A stretch of 64,000 nt of DNA from Pseudomonas grimontii (GCF_007858185.1 NZ_VFES01000006.1:216972-280971), one strand, 5' to 3'; shown: positions 1 through 10,528, counted from the first letter of the stretch. Numbers and translations: made by a program. The notes: generated from the sequence alone by a model not told the origin.

Positions 1-578
1 TCCGCCGTATCGCCCGCGTCGGTTTCGACATGGCCCGTGTGCGTGGCAAGAAGGTCTGCTCGGTGGACAAGGCCAACGTCCTGGCGTCCAGCCAGCTGTG
101 GCGCGAAATCGTCGAAGAAGTGGCCAAGGACTACCCGGACGTCGAACTGAGCCACATGTATGTCGACAACGCCGCCATGCAACTGGTACGTGCACCGAAG
201 CAGTTCGACGTGATCGTCACCGACAACCTGTTCGGCGACATCCTGTCCGACCAGGCCTCGATGCTCACCGGTTCCATCGGCATGCTGCCGTCGGCGTCCC
301 TGGACACCAACAACAAGGGCATGTACGAGCCTTGCCACGGCTCGGCGCCGGACATCGCGGGCCAGGGCATTGCCAACCCGCTGGCGACCATCCTGTCGGT
401 CTCGATGATGCTGCGCTACAGCTTCAACCTGAGCGACGCGGCGGATGCGATCGAGAAGGCCGTAAGCCTGGTGCTGGACCAGGGCTTGCGCACCGGCGAC
501 ATCTGGTCGCAGGGTTGCACCAAGGTCGGTACGCAAGAAATGGGCGACGCAGTAGTCGCCGCGCTGCGGAATCTGTAA
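1..578 (+). CDS. leuB: 3-isopropylmalate dehydrogenase, C-terminal part (5' end outside window)
   Basis: The reading frame is open from the first bases of the window, so the gene begins upstream; about 190 C-terminal codons are present. LeuB oxidatively decarboxylates 3-isopropylmalate in the cytoplasmic leucine pathway. Visible family motifs are the Asp-rich substrate and metal region ([13 protein letters not shown]) and the NAD-binding stretch [18 protein letters not shown], both in the expected order before the stop. The internal ATG at position 30 is not the start, because family residues (RIARVGFD) precede it in frame. A strong terminator follows, then asd, the usual Pseudomonas order. 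Confidence 0.95.
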   Translation, partial: RRIARVGFDMARVRGKKVCSVDKANVLASSQLWREIVEEVAKDYPDVELSHMYVDNAAMQLVRAPKQFDVIVTDNLFGDILSDQASMLTGSIGMLPSASLDTNNKGMYEPCHGSAPDIAGQGIANPLATILSVSMMLRYSFNLSDAADAIEKAVSLVLDQGLRTGDIWSQGCTKVGTQEMGDAVVAALRNL

Positions 579-584
579 TCTCTC

Positions 585-625
585 GGGCCCGCTTGCAGTT
601 ATTGCTGCAAGGCGGCCCACTTTTT
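585..625 (+). terminator. Rho-independent terminator after leuB
   Basis: The arms 585-598 and 605-618 pair at 12 of 14 positions with a six-base loop, followed shortly by T5 (621-625). It separates leuB from asd by transcription although only 64 bases lie between them. Confidence 0.8.
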
Positions 626-642
626 AACAAGGTGTAGTTGCG

Positions 643-1755
643 ATGAAACGTGTAGGTCTGATCGGTTGGCGCGGTATGGTCGGTTCCGTGCTCATGCAGC
701 GGATGCTGGAAGAGCAGGATTTCGATCTTATTGAGCCGGTGTTTTTCACCACTTCGAACGTAGGTGGCCAAGGGCCGTCCGTGGGCAAGGATATTGCCCC
801 GCTCAAGGACGCCTACAGCATTGAAGAGCTGAAAACCCTCGACGTGATCCTGACTTGCCAGGGTGGCGACTACACCAGCGAAGTCTTCCCCAAGCTGCGT
901 GAAGCCGGCTGGCAGGGTTACTGGATCGACGCCGCCTCGAGCCTGCGCATGCAGGACGACGCCGTGATCATCCTCGACCCGGTCAACCGCAAGGTCATCG
1001 ACCAGCAGCTGGATGCCGGGACCAAGAACTACGTCGGCGGCAACTGCACCGTCAGCCTGATGCTGATGGGCCTGGGCGGCTTGTTCGAAGCCGGCCTGGT
1101 CGAGTGGATGAGCGCCATGACCTACCAGGCAGCTTCCGGTGCCGGCGCGCAGAACATGCGTGAGCTGATCAAGCAGATGGGCGCGACTCACGCCGCCGTC
1201 GCCGATCAACTGGCCGATCCGGCCAGCGCGATCCTCGACATCGATCGCCGTGTAGCCGAAGCCATGCGCAGCGATGCCTACCCGACCGAGAACTTCGGCG
1301 TGCCGTTGGCCGGCAGCCTGATCCCGTGGATCGACAAGGAGCTGCCGAACGGCCAGAGCCGCGAAGAGTGGAAGGCCCAGGCCGAGACCAACAAGATCCT
1401 CGGCCGTTTCAAGAGCCCGATCCCGGTGGATGGCATCTGCGTGCGCATCGGCGCCATGCGCTGCCACAGCCAGGCGCTGACCATCAAGCTGAACAAAGAC
1501 GTGCCGATCGCTGACATTGAAGGGCTGATCAGCCAGCACAACCCCTGGGTCAAGCTGGTGCCGAACAACCGCGATATCAGCATGCAGGAGCTGAGCCCGA
1601 CCAAGGTCACCGGCACCCTGAACGTACCGGTAGGCCGTCTGCGCAAGCTGAACATGGGGACCCAGTACCTGGGCGCGTTCACCGTCGGCGACCAACTGCT
1701 GTGGGGCGCGGCCGAGCCGCTGCGTCGCATGTTGCGGATTTTGCTGGAGCGTTGA
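643..1755 (+). CDS. asd: Aspartate-semialdehyde dehydrogenase
   Basis: 370 aa, the normal length for proteobacterial Asd. The enzyme reduces aspartyl phosphate to aspartate semialdehyde with NADPH, the branch point to lysine/diaminopimelate, threonine and methionine. The N-terminal Rossmann segment ([17 protein letters not shown]), the catalytic-cysteine segment [10 protein letters not shown] (about residues 132-141) and the later [10 protein letters not shown] segment are all intact. The ATG is preceded by AAGGTG. A terminator follows at 1776-1808. Confidence 0.96.
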   Translation: MKRVGLIGWRGMVGSVLMQRMLEEQDFDLIEPVFFTTSNVGGQGPSVGKDIAPLKDAYSIEELKTLDVILTCQGGDYTSEVFPKLREAGWQGYWIDAASSLRMQDDAVIILDPVNRKVIDQQLDAGTKNYVGGNCTVSLMLMGLGGLFEAGLVEWMSAMTYQAASGAGAQNMRELIKQMGATHAAVADQLADPASAILDIDRRVAEAMRSDAYPTENFGVPLAGSLIPWIDKELPNGQSREEWKAQAETNKILGRFKSPIPVDGICVRIGAMRCHSQALTIKLNKDVPIADIEGLISQHNPWVKLVPNNRDISMQELSPTKVTGTLNVPVGRLRKLNMGTQYLGAFTVGDQLLWGAAEPLRRMLRILLER

Positions 1756-1775
1756 TCGCTTGAAGCAATAAGAGA

Positions 1776-1808
1776 AACCCGCGTTATGGTGACAGGCGCG
1801 GGTTTTTT
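1776..1808 (+). terminator. Rho-independent terminator after asd
   Basis: AACCCGCG (1776-1783) pairs perfectly with CGCGGGTT (1797-1804), and a T6 run ends at 1808. Confidence 0.9.
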
Positions 1809-1820
1809 GTTGTTCTTTCG

Positions 1821-1914
1821 GGCGCTATCGGGGGCAAGCCTCTTCGCACATTCGACCGAATTCCAACGTTGAAATGCTGTTCACTGTGGGAGGGGGCTTG
1901 CCCCCGATAGCGCC
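1821..1914. repeat. REP doublet (REPIN-like inverted pair)
   Basis: Two REP-type sequences face each other: GGCGCTATCGGGGGCAAGCC (1821-1840) and its near reverse complement with the GTGGGAGGGGGCTTGC head (1887-1914). The same family recurs at 10529-10621. REP pairs in the P. fluorescens group are non-autonomous repeats thought to be mobilised by RAYT transposases; no RAYT gene is in this window. Confidence 0.85.
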
Positions 1915-2005
1915 ATCAGCCACACCACAAGCCCCCAGGTTAATTGCCTCACCCCCAGCCACCCGGTAAAGTGCCGCTCCCCCCGCAATGCCCGAGGCAG
2001 CTCCC

Positions 2006-3016
2006 ATGACCCAGACCTTTGAAATCGCCGTGATCGGCGCCACCGGCACCGTTGGTGAAACCCTGGTGCAGATTCTCGAAGAGCTGGAATTCCCGGTGGG
2101 CACGCTGTACCTGTTGGCGGGCAGTAACTCCGCTGGCGCCTCGGTACCGTTTCGCGGCAAAAACGTGCGGGTCAAGGAGGTCGACGAATTCGATTTCAGC
2201 AAGGCGCAATTGGCTTTCTTCGCGGCAGGACCGGCGGTTACCCTGAGCTTCGCGCCGCGTGCCACGGCGGCGGGTTGCGCAGTGATCGACTTGTCGGGAG
2301 CCTTGCCCGCCGAGCAGGCACCTCAGGTGGTGCCGGAAGCCAATGCCCACGTCCTCAAGGGGTTGAAAAAGCCGTTCCAGCTCGGCAGCCCGAGCCCGTC
2401 CGCCACCAACCTGGCCGTGGTACTGGCGCCGTTGCGCGGTTTGCTGGATATCCAGCGTGTCGCCGTCACTGCCAGCCTGGCTGTGTCTGCGCAAGGCCGC
2501 GAAGCCGTCAGCGAATTGGCCCGTCAGACCGCAGAGCTTCTGAACGTGCGCCCTCTGGAACCGAAGTTCTTTGATCGGCAAATGGCCTTCAACCTGTTGG
2601 CACAAGTCGGCACACCCGATGCCCAAGGTCATACAGCCTTGGAAAAGCGCCTGGTTCACGAACTGCGTGCGGTACTGGAATTACCTTTGCTAAAGATTTC
2701 CGCAACTTGCGTTCAAGCCCCGGTGTTTTTTGGCGATAGCCTGACTGTGTCATTGCAATTGCGCGCGGCGGTCGATCTTGCCGCCGTCAACCGCGCATTG
2801 GAGGCAGCACCGGGTATCGAACTGGTAGAAGAGGGTGATTACCCCACCGCCGTGGGCGATGCCGTGGGCCAGGACGTGGTTTATGTAGGTCGGGTACGCG
2901 CAGGTGTGGACGACCCGGCTGAACTAAATCTGTGGCTGACGTCAGATAACGTACGCAAGGGCGCCGCCCTTAACGCCGTGCAACTGGCGCAGTTGTTGAT
3001 AAAACGCCTTGTGTAA
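2006..3016 (+). CDS. Aspartate-semialdehyde dehydrogenase paralogue (USG-1 type)
   Basis: 336 aa from the ATG at 2006, where the family sequence (MTQTFEIAVIGATGTVGETL) begins; an earlier in-frame ATG at 1988 adds six unlikely residues. It has the semialdehyde dehydrogenase NAD-binding fold (GATGTVG) and dimerisation domain. The catalytic-cysteine region reads LGSPSPSATNLAVVLAPL, so the usual NCS active-site Cys is replaced by a serine-rich segment. This suggests it is not an active Asd, as proposed for Usg proteins. It lies between asd and fimV, as in other pseudomonads. Function unknown. Confidence 0.8.
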   Translation: MTQTFEIAVIGATGTVGETLVQILEELEFPVGTLYLLAGSNSAGASVPFRGKNVRVKEVDEFDFSKAQLAFFAAGPAVTLSFAPRATAAGCAVIDLSGALPAEQAPQVVPEANAHVLKGLKKPFQLGSPSPSATNLAVVLAPLRGLLDIQRVAVTASLAVSAQGREAVSELARQTAELLNVRPLEPKFFDRQMAFNLLAQVGTPDAQGHTALEKRLVHELRAVLELPLLKISATCVQAPVFFGDSLTVSLQLRAAVDLAAVNRALEAAPGIELVEEGDYPTAVGDAVGQDVVYVGRVRAGVDDPAELNLWLTSDNVRKGAALNAVQLAQLLIKRLV

Positions 3017-3179
3017 AAGATACTTGGCGGCAATTTGTAGATTGATTCTAACCAAGCGCTATGCTTGGCCCCAAGCAGGAACAGTTGCGCGTCGGTGACC
3101 TATCGGCTCGCCATGCCTTATGGCAAGCGGTTACCAACCTTCTCGCAGGCCGGGGAGTGTTCAAACAAAGGATGAGGCT

Positions 3180-5729
3180 ATGGTTCAAGTTCGCAAACTG
3201 GTGTTAGCAATAGCGGCCGCCTCGGCGCTGTCCTCCGGTATGGCGCAGGCGCTGCAGCTGGGGGAAATGACCCTCAAGTCGAAGTTGAACCAGCCCTTGT
3301 CGGTGGAAATCGAATTGCTCGATGTCGGTGGCCTCACGGCGTCCGAGATCACCCCGAGCCTGGCCTCATCCCAGGCGTTCGTGGACGCGGGCGTCGATCG
3401 CCAGGCGTTTCTCAATGACCTGACGTTTACTCCGGTCATCAATCCCAGTGGTCGCAGCGTGGTGCGCGTCACCTCCAGCAAGCCGTTGCCGGATTCCTAC
3501 GTACATTTCCTGCTGCAGGTGCAATGGCCCAATGGCCGCTTGATGCGCGACTACAGCGTGTTACTCGACCCAAGCAAGTTCGACCAGTCTGCTTCGAATA
3601 CCGCAGCGCCTGCTCCGCGCTTGAGCGCGCCTGCCAATACTGCGCCCGCTGTGAGCAAGCCGGCGCAGCATACCACCACCCCTCACGACACCTTGTGGGA
3701 CATTGCGCAGAAGTATCGCAACGGTGGCTCGGTGCAACAGACCATGCTGGCTATCCAGGCACTCAACCCCGGCGCCTTTGTCGGCAGCAATATCAACCGA
3801 CTGAAAACCGGCCAGGTGCTGCGCCTGCCGGACACGGTAGAAAGCACTGCATTGCCGCAGCCTCAAGCAATCGCCGAAGTGACGGCGCAAAATGCCGCCT
3901 GGCGCCAAGGGCGGCGCGCGGCCACCAATCAGGCGGCCGGCCAGCAGCAATTGGACGCCACCAAGCGCAGTCAGGCCGGCAACGCACCGTCCACCACCAA
4001 TGCCAAGGACAATTTGAGCCTGGTCTCGGCTGAAGCGGCCAGGAAGGGCGGCAAGGGCAAGGCCGGTGACAGCCAGGCCCTGAGCGACAAGCTGGCGATG
4101 ACCCAGGAGCAACTGGATACCACTCGCCGTGATAACGAAGAACTCAAGAGTCGTGCGGCGGATCTGCAAAGTCAGTTGGATAAACTGCAAAAGCTGATTC
4201 AACTGAAAAACGATCAACTGGCGCGTTTGCAGGCAGAAAAAACTGACCCGGCCGTACCGGCGACGGCCGCGATGCCTGCACAGTTGGCAAACGATCCGGC
4301 AGCGACCCCTGCAGCGCCCGCTGCCCAGGCCGCCGCGCCAACGCCGCCAGCGCCTGAGGCAGCTAAACCGGTCGCCGCACCTGATGCCACGGAAGGCAAG
4401 TTCAATGACCTGCTGACCAACCCGGTTGTCCTCGGTGTTATCGGTGGCGCGGCTGGCCTGGTGGTGTTGTTGCTCCTGCTGCTGTGGGCGCGCCATCGCA
4501 ACGCCCGCCGAGAAGAGGAAAAGCACTTGCGCATGGCGCGGGCGCTGGCTGAAGAGCCGGAATTTACCCCGAACATCGAACAGGACCTGCCGTCGGACAG
4601 TTTCGAAGGCCTCGAAGTGCCGCCGCCTAACGTCAAGCTGGCAGCCGCCCCGGCACCTGCTCCAGTGGTTGCGCCCGGAGTGACGGTTCCGACGGTTGCC
4701 TCTGTGCTCTCGCCGCTGGCCGCTGCCGTGGCCCCGCAAAACGCCAGCGATGCCCTGGTGCAAGCCCAGTCCCATATCGACCGTGGTCATCTGAACCAAG
4801 CGGCCGATGTGCTGGAGCAAGCGATCAAGCACGAGCCCAAGCGCAGCGACCTGCGTTTGAAGCTGATGGAAGTCTACGGCCTGCAAAGCGACAAGGACGG
4901 TTTCGTGACCCAGGAGCGTCAACTGGTGGCCAATGGTGAGAACCATGCCCAGGTCGAGCAGCTCAAGTCGCGCTTTCCCGCGATGGCCGTATTGGCGGCG
5001 GGCGTCAGTGCCGCGGTTGCGGCAGCGGCCCTTGACGCTCAGTACGTCAAGGACTTGCTGGAAGACAAGCCGGCTGCCCCTGCTACCGCGCCTGATGCAC
5101 TCGACACCGATTTCGATCTGAGCCTGGATGACCTGGAAGCGGCATCCCCGGCCAACCTGGACGACGAGCAGACGTTTGCAGCGCTCCTGGAGCAGCAATC
5201 GGCGCCCAAGGCCGGCGAGGAAAACCTGTCGGACTTCGATCTGGACCTGCAGCTGAATGACCCGGCGTCCGAACAATCCGACGACGACTTCCTTTCCGGT
5301 CTTGAGGATCAGATGAAGGATGTGTCGGCAGTCGAGCCGCCGACCCTGACCCCTTCGGCCCTGGATGACTTCGATTTGCCGGAGGATTTCGACCTGTCCC
5401 TGGCGGACGAGCCAGAAACCGCCGCCAAGCCTGATGCGTTCGCTTCGGAGCTGGACGATGTCAATGCCGAGCTGGATCGCCTGTCCCAGAGCCTGGAAAA
5501 TCCGCCCATCGAACCCTCCTTTACCGCTGAAGACGCGGCGCTGGGCGATGATGAGCCGGAGTTCGACTTCCTCTCCGGCACTAATGAAGTCGCTACCAAG
5601 CTCGACCTCGCCCAGGCCTATATCGACATGGGGGATGCCGACGGCGCGCGGGACATCCTCTCCGAAGTGCTCACCGAAGGTGATGAAGCGCAGCGCGGCG
5701 AGGCCAAGGAAATGCTCGGCAAGATCTGA
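3180..5729 (+). CDS. fimV: FimV-like peptidoglycan-binding inner-membrane hub protein
   Basis: 849 aa from the ATG at 3180, which follows AAAGGATGAGG. It has a signal peptide (residues about 1-25), a FimV N-terminal domain starting LQLGEMTLKSKLNQPL, a LysM-like peptidoglycan-binding domain near residues 170-220, and a coiled coil near 310-355. One transmembrane helix follows near 415-435, then a long acidic cytoplasmic part rich in FDLSLDD-type repeats. A TPR-like segment and the conserved C-terminal FimV domain (AYIDMGDADGARDILSEVL) close it. In Pseudomonas FimV is needed for type IV pilus assembly and twitching and acts as a polar landmark. Confidence 0.92.
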   Translation: MVQVRKLVLAIAAASALSSGMAQALQLGEMTLKSKLNQPLSVEIELLDVGGLTASEITPSLASSQAFVDAGVDRQAFLNDLTFTPVINPSGRSVVRVTSSKPLPDSYVHFLLQVQWPNGRLMRDYSVLLDPSKFDQSASNTAAPAPRLSAPANTAPAVSKPAQHTTTPHDTLWDIAQKYRNGGSVQQTMLAIQALNPGAFVGSNINRLKTGQVLRLPDTVESTALPQPQAIAEVTAQNAAWRQGRRAATNQAAGQQQLDATKRSQAGNAPSTTNAKDNLSLVSAEAARKGGKGKAGDSQALSDKLAMTQEQLDTTRRDNEELKSRAADLQSQLDKLQKLIQLKNDQLARLQAEKTDPAVPATAAMPAQLANDPAATPAAPAAQAAAPTPPAPEAAKPVAAPDATEGKFNDLLTNPVVLGVIGGAAGLVVLLLLLLWARHRNARREEEKHLRMARALAEEPEFTPNIEQDLPSDSFEGLEVPPPNVKLAAAPAPAPVVAPGVTVPTVASVLSPLAAAVAPQNASDALVQAQSHIDRGHLNQAADVLEQAIKHEPKRSDLRLKLMEVYGLQSDKDGFVTQERQLVANGENHAQVEQLKSRFPAMAVLAAGVSAAVAAAALDAQYVKDLLEDKPAAPATAPDALDTDFDLSLDDLEAASPANLDDEQTFAALLEQQSAPKAGEENLSDFDLDLQLNDPASEQSDDDFLSGLEDQMKDVSAVEPPTLTPSALDDFDLPEDFDLSLADEPETAAKPDAFASELDDVNAELDRLSQSLENPPIEPSFTAEDAALGDDEPEFDFLSGTNEVATKLDLAQAYIDMGDADGARDILSEVLTEGDEAQRGEAKEMLGKI

Positions 5730-5840
5730 AGGTTGATGCACGTCCAGTGTGGGAGCGGGCAAACCCTAACAAAAGCGCACGCCACGCCGCTGCCGCATTT
5801 ATAATGGCCGCCTTCGCGCAACTCATCAGGCTCTCAGTTC

Positions 5841-6695
5841 TTGGCAAATATAGATAACCCGGCCGCCGAAATGGCGGCCGCTGGCTTTAACCGCATCGCC
5901 TTGGGCGTGGAATACAAAGGCTCGCGCTATCGCGGCTGGCAGCGCCAGGCGTCAGGTGTGCTGACAGTGCAGGAAACCCTGGAGAAGGCGCTGTCGAAAG
6001 TTGCTGATTCCCCTGTGTCGTTGATGTGCGCCGGGCGTACCGATGCCGGCGTGCACGCCTGTGGCCAGGTGGTGCACTTCGATACCCAGGCCGAACGCAC
6101 GATGAAGGCATGGGTGATGGGCGCCAATATCAATTTGCCCCATGACGTCAGCGTCAGTTGGGCCAAGGTCATGCCTGCGCACTTTCATGCGCGCTTCAAG
6201 GCGATTGCCCGGCGTTATCGCTATGTGATCTACAACGACCAGATCCGTCCCGCGCACCTCAACGAAGAAATCACCTGGAATCATCGTCCGCTGGATGCCG
6301 AACGCATGGCCGAGGCTGCGCAGCATCTGGTTGGGGTGCATGACTTCAGTGCGTTCCGCGCCGGCCAGTGCCAGGCCAAGTCGCCGATCAAGGAAGTCCA
6401 CCACCTGCGGGTGACCCGCCACGGCAAGATGATTGTGCTGGACATCCGCGCCGGCGCCTTCCTGCACCATATGGTGCGCAACATTGCTGGCGTATTGATG
6501 ACCATCGGAACCGGCGAGCGCCCGGTGGAGTGGGCCAGGGAAGTGCTGGAAAGCCGCATCCGCCGCACGGGTGGCGTCACGGCGCATCCGTTTGGCCTGT
6601 ACCTGGTGGATGTGGAGTACCGCGACGAGTTCGAGCTGCCGGAGCGCTTCATCGGACCACACTTCCTCACAGGTTTCAGCGAACTTGGCGGCTGA
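5841..6695 (+). CDS. truA: tRNA pseudouridine(38-40) synthase
   Basis: 284 aa if translation begins at TTG 5841, which has AGG ten bases upstream; the next in-frame ATG (5871) lacks a ribosome site and would shorten the N-terminus by ten residues. TruA isomerises uridines 38-40 in the anticodon arm. The catalytic Asp lies in AGRTDAGVHACGQVVHF (about residues 61-77), and RYRYVIYN and FLHHMVRNIAGVL are family motifs. A TATAAT at 5800-5805 may be the -10 of its promoter. Confidence 0.94.
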   Translation: MANIDNPAAEMAAAGFNRIALGVEYKGSRYRGWQRQASGVLTVQETLEKALSKVADSPVSLMCAGRTDAGVHACGQVVHFDTQAERTMKAWVMGANINLPHDVSVSWAKVMPAHFHARFKAIARRYRYVIYNDQIRPAHLNEEITWNHRPLDAERMAEAAQHLVGVHDFSAFRAGQCQAKSPIKEVHHLRVTRHGKMIVLDIRAGAFLHHMVRNIAGVLMTIGTGERPVEWAREVLESRIRRTGGVTAHPFGLYLVDVEYRDEFELPERFIGPHFLTGFSELGG

Positions 6696-6759
6696 CGCCC
6701 GGAAAAGCTTTTGTTACCATCCGGGACTTTCTCGGTCCAACCCCTGAGGTTTCTACGAC

Positions 6760-7392
6760 ATGTCTGCCGTTCGCAGCAAGATTTGCGGGATTACCCGCAT
6801 AGAAGACGCGCTGGCGGCAGTCGAGGCGGGGGCGGATGCCATCGGTTTGGTGTTTTATGCCAGGAGCCCGCGGGCGGTGAATGTGTTGCAGGCGCGGGCG
6901 ATCATTGCTGCGTTGCCGCCGTTCGTGACCACCGTGGGCTTGTTCGTCAACGCCAGCCGCTGCGAACTTAACGAAATCCTGGATGCCGTACAGTTGGATA
7001 TGCTGCAGTTTCACGGCGACGAAACCCCGGATGAATGTGAAAGCTACCAGCGCCCGTATATCAAGGCGCTGCGGGTCAAGGCGGGCGACGACATCGCGGG
7101 TGCCTGCGCGGCCTATTCCGGCGCGCGGGGCATTCTGCTGGACACGTATGTCGAAGGCGTACCTGGTGGGACCGGCGAAGCGTTCGATTGGTCGCTGATC
7201 CCCGAAGGATTGGGCAAGCCGATCATCCTCGCGGGTGGGCTCAATCCCGCGAATGTCGGGGCGGCGATCGAACAGGTTCGGCCGTATGCCGTGGATGTCA
7301 GTGGTGGGGTGGAGCAAGGCAAGGGCATCAAGGATCACGGCAAGATTCGCGCATTCATGCACGCGGTGCGCAACAGCAGTGGCGGGATGTGA
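6760..7392 (+). CDS. trpF: Phosphoribosylanthranilate isomerase
   Basis: 210 aa, normal length. It catalyses the Amadori rearrangement in tryptophan synthesis. The TIM-barrel motifs KICGITR (catalytic Cys, residues 6-12), GLVFY, the LQFHGDE phosphate region and the final [14 protein letters not shown] are intact. GAGG precedes the ATG. It sits 64 bases after truA, apart from other trp genes, which is usual in Pseudomonas. Confidence 0.95.
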   Translation: MSAVRSKICGITRIEDALAAVEAGADAIGLVFYARSPRAVNVLQARAIIAALPPFVTTVGLFVNASRCELNEILDAVQLDMLQFHGDETPDECESYQRPYIKALRVKAGDDIAGACAAYSGARGILLDTYVEGVPGGTGEAFDWSLIPEGLGKPIILAGGLNPANVGAAIEQVRPYAVDVSGGVEQGKGIKDHGKIRAFMHAVRNSSGGM

Positions 7393-7635
7393 CGGCTGGC
7401 AGTCTGCCGCCGTCCATAACTACCACTGTGTAAAACAGCCCGGCGCCGCCTGAGGGAGGCCCGGAAATGAAGTGGCAACCTGCACTGGCAGGCTGTCTGG
7501 AAGGCTGAGGATGCAGGCTGGAAATGGCAGGTCGAACGTCTGACCCCGTCCAGCCTGCGTCATCGCCACATATGAATTTAGCTCAAGGGCATACGCGGGG
7601 CTGTGTTCAAGCCACCGGTACTGGAGAAAGAAAGC

Positions 7636-8556
7636 ATGAGCAACTGGTTAGTAGACAAACTGATCCCTTCGATCATGCGTTCCGAGGTGAAGAAAAGCTC
7701 GGTTCCTGAAGGTCTGTGGCACAAGTGCCCATCCTGCGACGCGGTGCTGTACCGCCCCGAGCTGGAAAAGACCCTGGATGTTTGCCCCAAGTGCAACCAC
7801 CACATGCGTATCGGCGCCCGCGCCCGCATCGACATCTTCCTCGACGCCGACGGCCGTAACGAGCTGGGCGCTGACCTGGAGCCGGTTGACCGTCTCAAGT
7901 TCCGCGACGGCAAGAAGTACAAGGACCGCCTGACCGCTGCACAAAAGCAGACCGGTGAGAAGGACGCGCTGATTTCCGTCAGCGGCAAGCTGCTGGGCAT
8001 GCCGGTGGTGGTCTCGGCGTTCGAGTTCTCCTTCATGGGCGGTTCCATGGGTGCCATCGTCGGCGAGCGCTTCGTGCGCGCCGCCAACTATGCCCTGGAA
8101 AACCGTTGCCCGATGATCTGCTTCGCCGCCTCCGGTGGTGCGCGCATGCAGGAAGCGTTGATCTCCCTGATGCAAATGGCCAAGACCTCTGCGGTGCTGG
8201 CGCGTCTGCGCGAGGAAGGCATTCCGTTCATCTCCGTGCTGACCGACCCGGTCTACGGCGGCGTTTCCGCCAGCCTGGCGATGCTGGGTGACGTGATCGT
8301 CGGTGAGCCAAAAGCCCTGATCGGCTTTGCCGGCCCGCGTGTGATCGAGCAGACCGTGCGCGAAAAGCTGCCGGAAGGCTTCCAGCGCAGCGAGTTCCTG
8401 CTGGAACACGGTGCAATCGACCTGATCATCCCGCGCGGCGAGCTGCGCCCACGCCTGGGCAGCCTGCTGGCACAAATGATGGGCCTGCCGACACCTGTTT
8501 ACGTCGCGCCTAAAGTCGAGCCAATCGTTGTGCCGCCGGTGCCTGCGAACCTATGA
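7636..8556 (+). CDS. accD: Acetyl-CoA carboxylase carboxyltransferase subunit beta
   Basis: 306 aa from ATG 7636, preceded by GGAGAAAGAAAGC; an earlier in-frame ATG at 7603 adds non-family residues. AccD pairs with AccA to transfer carboxyl groups from biotin to acetyl-CoA. The N-terminal four-cysteine zinc ribbon (CPSC...CPKC, about residues 27-50) and the crotonase-fold segments [11 protein letters not shown] and [11 protein letters not shown] are present. The stop overlaps the folC start by four bases (ATGA), so the two are translationally coupled. The 243 bases upstream hold no gene; they contain short GGCTG-rich repeats and probably the promoter. Confidence 0.96.
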   Translation: MSNWLVDKLIPSIMRSEVKKSSVPEGLWHKCPSCDAVLYRPELEKTLDVCPKCNHHMRIGARARIDIFLDADGRNELGADLEPVDRLKFRDGKKYKDRLTAAQKQTGEKDALISVSGKLLGMPVVVSAFEFSFMGGSMGAIVGERFVRAANYALENRCPMICFAASGGARMQEALISLMQMAKTSAVLARLREEGIPFISVLTDPVYGGVSASLAMLGDVIVGEPKALIGFAGPRVIEQTVREKLPEGFQRSEFLLEHGAIDLIIPRGELRPRLGSLLAQMMGLPTPVYVAPKVEPIVVPPVPANL

Positions 8557-9860
8557 CCCAACGTACCCTGGGCGAATGGCTCGCCTACCTTGAGCAGTTG
8601 CATCCGTCCGCCATCGACATGGGCCTGGAGCGCTCGCAACAGGTAGCGGCCCGCCTTGGGTTGGGCCGGCCGGCACCGCGCGTGATCACGGTGACCGGCA
8701 CCAACGGCAAAGGCTCTACCTGCGCCTTTGTTGCCGCGCTGCTGCAAGCCCAAGGGCTGAAAGTAGGCGTGTACAGCTCGCCGCACTTGCTGCGTTACAA
8801 CGAGCGGGTGCAACTCAATGGCGTCGAAGCCACTGATGAGCAACTCTGCGAAGCCTTCGCCGCACTCGATGCCGGGCGGGGCGAGATTTCCCTGACTTAC
8901 TTCGAAATGGGCACCCTGGCGGCGTTCTGGCTGTTCGAGCGTGCGCAACTGGATGTGGTCGTATTGGAAGTGGGCCTGGGCGGACGCCTGGACACCGTCA
9001 ACGTGGTGGATGCCGACTTGGCGCTGGTCACCAGTATTGGCGTGGACCATGCCGACTACCTGGGTGATACCCGCGAGTCCGTGGCCTATGAAAAGGCCGG
9101 GATCTTCCGCCAGGGCAAGCCTGCGCTGTGTGGTGACCTGGATCCGCCGCAGCCCTTGCTCGACAAGGTGCGTGAGCTGGATTGCGCGTTCTTCCTGCGT
9201 GGCCGCGAATTCAATCTTGAGATCGGTGATCAGCACTGGCAGTGGCGCGGGCGGGATGCGCGTGGGCAGGCTGTAGAGCTGCGCGATCTGCCCTTGCTGA
9301 ACCTGCCGATGGAGAACGCCGCGCTCGCGCTGCAAGCCTATCTGTTACTGGACCTGCCTTGGCATGCGGAGCAGATTGCTGCGACTTTACTGGCGACCCG
9401 CGTTGTGGGGCGCCTGGACCGTCGCGCGTTCGACTGGCACGGCAAGCGCCTGAACCTGCTGCTGGATGTGGGGCATAACCCCCATGCGGCGCAATACCTG
9501 GCAAAACGCCTGGCGCGCACGCCACCGGTGGGGCGTCGCCTGGCTGTATTCGGTTTGCTCGCCGATAAGGACCTGGAGGGCGTGGTTGCGCCGTTGCTGG
9601 ACAGCGTCCAGGCTTGGGCGGTAGCGCCGTTGGATACGCCCCGTAGCCGTCCGGCCCATGAGCTTGAGATCGCGTTACAGAACCTTGGTGCGCCCGTGGC
9701 GTCGTATGCAAGCGTGACTGCTGCCCTGGAGGCTCAGTGCGCGGTGGCGACGGCCGAGGACGAAATTCTGTTGTTCGGATCATTTTATTGTGTTGCCGAG
9801 GCGCTTGAGTGGTTGGCCCGGCGCTCCACGGAGGAAGCTGCACATGGCATTACTGGATAG
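8553..9860 (+). CDS. folC: Bifunctional folylpolyglutamate / dihydrofolate synthase
   Basis: 435 aa. It adds glutamate to dihydropteroate and to folates. The Mur-ligase ATP loop TGTNGKGST (about residues 49-57), the [14 protein letters not shown] segment, the [12 protein letters not shown] motif and the VGHNPHAA C-domain motif are all visible. It starts inside the accD stop and its end overlaps the next gene by 17 bases, giving a tight accD-folC-SPOR operon. Confidence 0.95.
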   Translation: MTQRTLGEWLAYLEQLHPSAIDMGLERSQQVAARLGLGRPAPRVITVTGTNGKGSTCAFVAALLQAQGLKVGVYSSPHLLRYNERVQLNGVEATDEQLCEAFAALDAGRGEISLTYFEMGTLAAFWLFERAQLDVVVLEVGLGGRLDTVNVVDADLALVTSIGVDHADYLGDTRESVAYEKAGIFRQGKPALCGDLDPPQPLLDKVRELDCAFFLRGREFNLEIGDQHWQWRGRDARGQAVELRDLPLLNLPMENAALALQAYLLLDLPWHAEQIAATLLATRVVGRLDRRAFDWHGKRLNLLLDVGHNPHAAQYLAKRLARTPPVGRRLAVFGLLADKDLEGVVAPLLDSVQAWAVAPLDTPRSRPAHELEIALQNLGAPVASYASVTAALEAQCAVATAEDEILLFGSFYCVAEALEWLARRSTEEAAHGITG

Positions 9861-10494
9861 CGCATACAAGCAGCGAATGGTTGGAGCCCTGGTGCTGGTG
9901 GCATTGGCGGTGATTTTCCTGCCGATGCTGTTTTCCCGCCAGGACGAGCAGCGCCAAGTGGTTGTCGAGGCCCCGGCTGCGCCCCAGGCACCCGCGGTGC
10001 CGCAAGTGCAGGTTCAACCGGTGGTAGTGCCTGAGCCGCAGGCGTTGCCGGAAGAAGAGCCTGTGCCGACCGATGATGAGGTGGCTGCGCAGCAGGCGCC
10101 GTCGATGCCGGTGCAGCCAAGCGTGCCGGTGGTCAAGCCGACACCTGCTCCGGCTGTCGCCGCCAAGCCTGCGCCTGCGCCCAAGCCTGTAGCGCCACAG
10201 CCTGCCGCTCCGGGCAAGCCGGACGTGGGGCAGAGCCGTATCGATCCGAATGGCTTGCCGATCAGTTGGTCGATTCAGGTGGCCAGCCTGGGCAATCGCG
10301 AAGGCGCCGACGCTTTGCAGAAGAAGTTGCGTGCCCAGGGTTACAACGCCTACATCCGTAGTGCCGACGGCAAGAACCGCGTGTTTATCGGGCCGCTGAT
10401 CGAGCGTGCCGAGGCCGACCGGCTGCGGGACTTGCTGGACCGTCAGCAGAACCTGAAGGGCTTCGTGACCCGCTTTCAGCCTGAGCGCGGCTGA
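9844..10494 (+). CDS. SPOR-domain membrane protein (DedD-like)
   Basis: 216 aa from ATG 9844, with GGAGGAAGCTGCAC upstream. A short cytoplasmic N-terminus leads to one transmembrane helix (MVGALVLVALAVIFLPMLF, about residues 11-29). A long Pro/Ala/Val-rich periplasmic linker follows, then a C-terminal SPOR domain (about residues 138-214, beginning SWSIQVASLGNREGADALQ). SPOR domains bind denuded glycan strands at the division septum, which suggests a septal role like DedD. Position after folC and before cvpA is the same as E. coli dedD. Confidence 0.88.
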   Translation: MALLDSAYKQRMVGALVLVALAVIFLPMLFSRQDEQRQVVVEAPAAPQAPAVPQVQVQPVVVPEPQALPEEEPVPTDDEVAAQQAPSMPVQPSVPVVKPTPAPAVAAKPAPAPKPVAPQPAAPGKPDVGQSRIDPNGLPISWSIQVASLGNREGADALQKKLRAQGYNAYIRSADGKNRVFIGPLIERAEADRLRDLLDRQQNLKGFVTRFQPERG

Positions 10495-10528
10495 GTCCGC
10501 ATCGATTTCAGCCTGGGATGCAACCAAC

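Noticed and set aside
424..1695. Long open frame on the minus strand over leuB and asd
   Set aside because: It mirrors the codons of asd, has no family likeness and crosses a terminator. Similar mirror frames over fimV, accD, thrS, pheS and pheT were rejected for the same reason.
3120..3179. Upstream ATG extension of fimV
   Set aside because: It adds 20 residues before a clear signal peptide and lacks a ribosome site; ATG 3180 has one.
5745..5760. Partial REP unit (TGTGGGAGCGGGC)
   Set aside because: Only the head of about 13 bases is present and no partner faces it.
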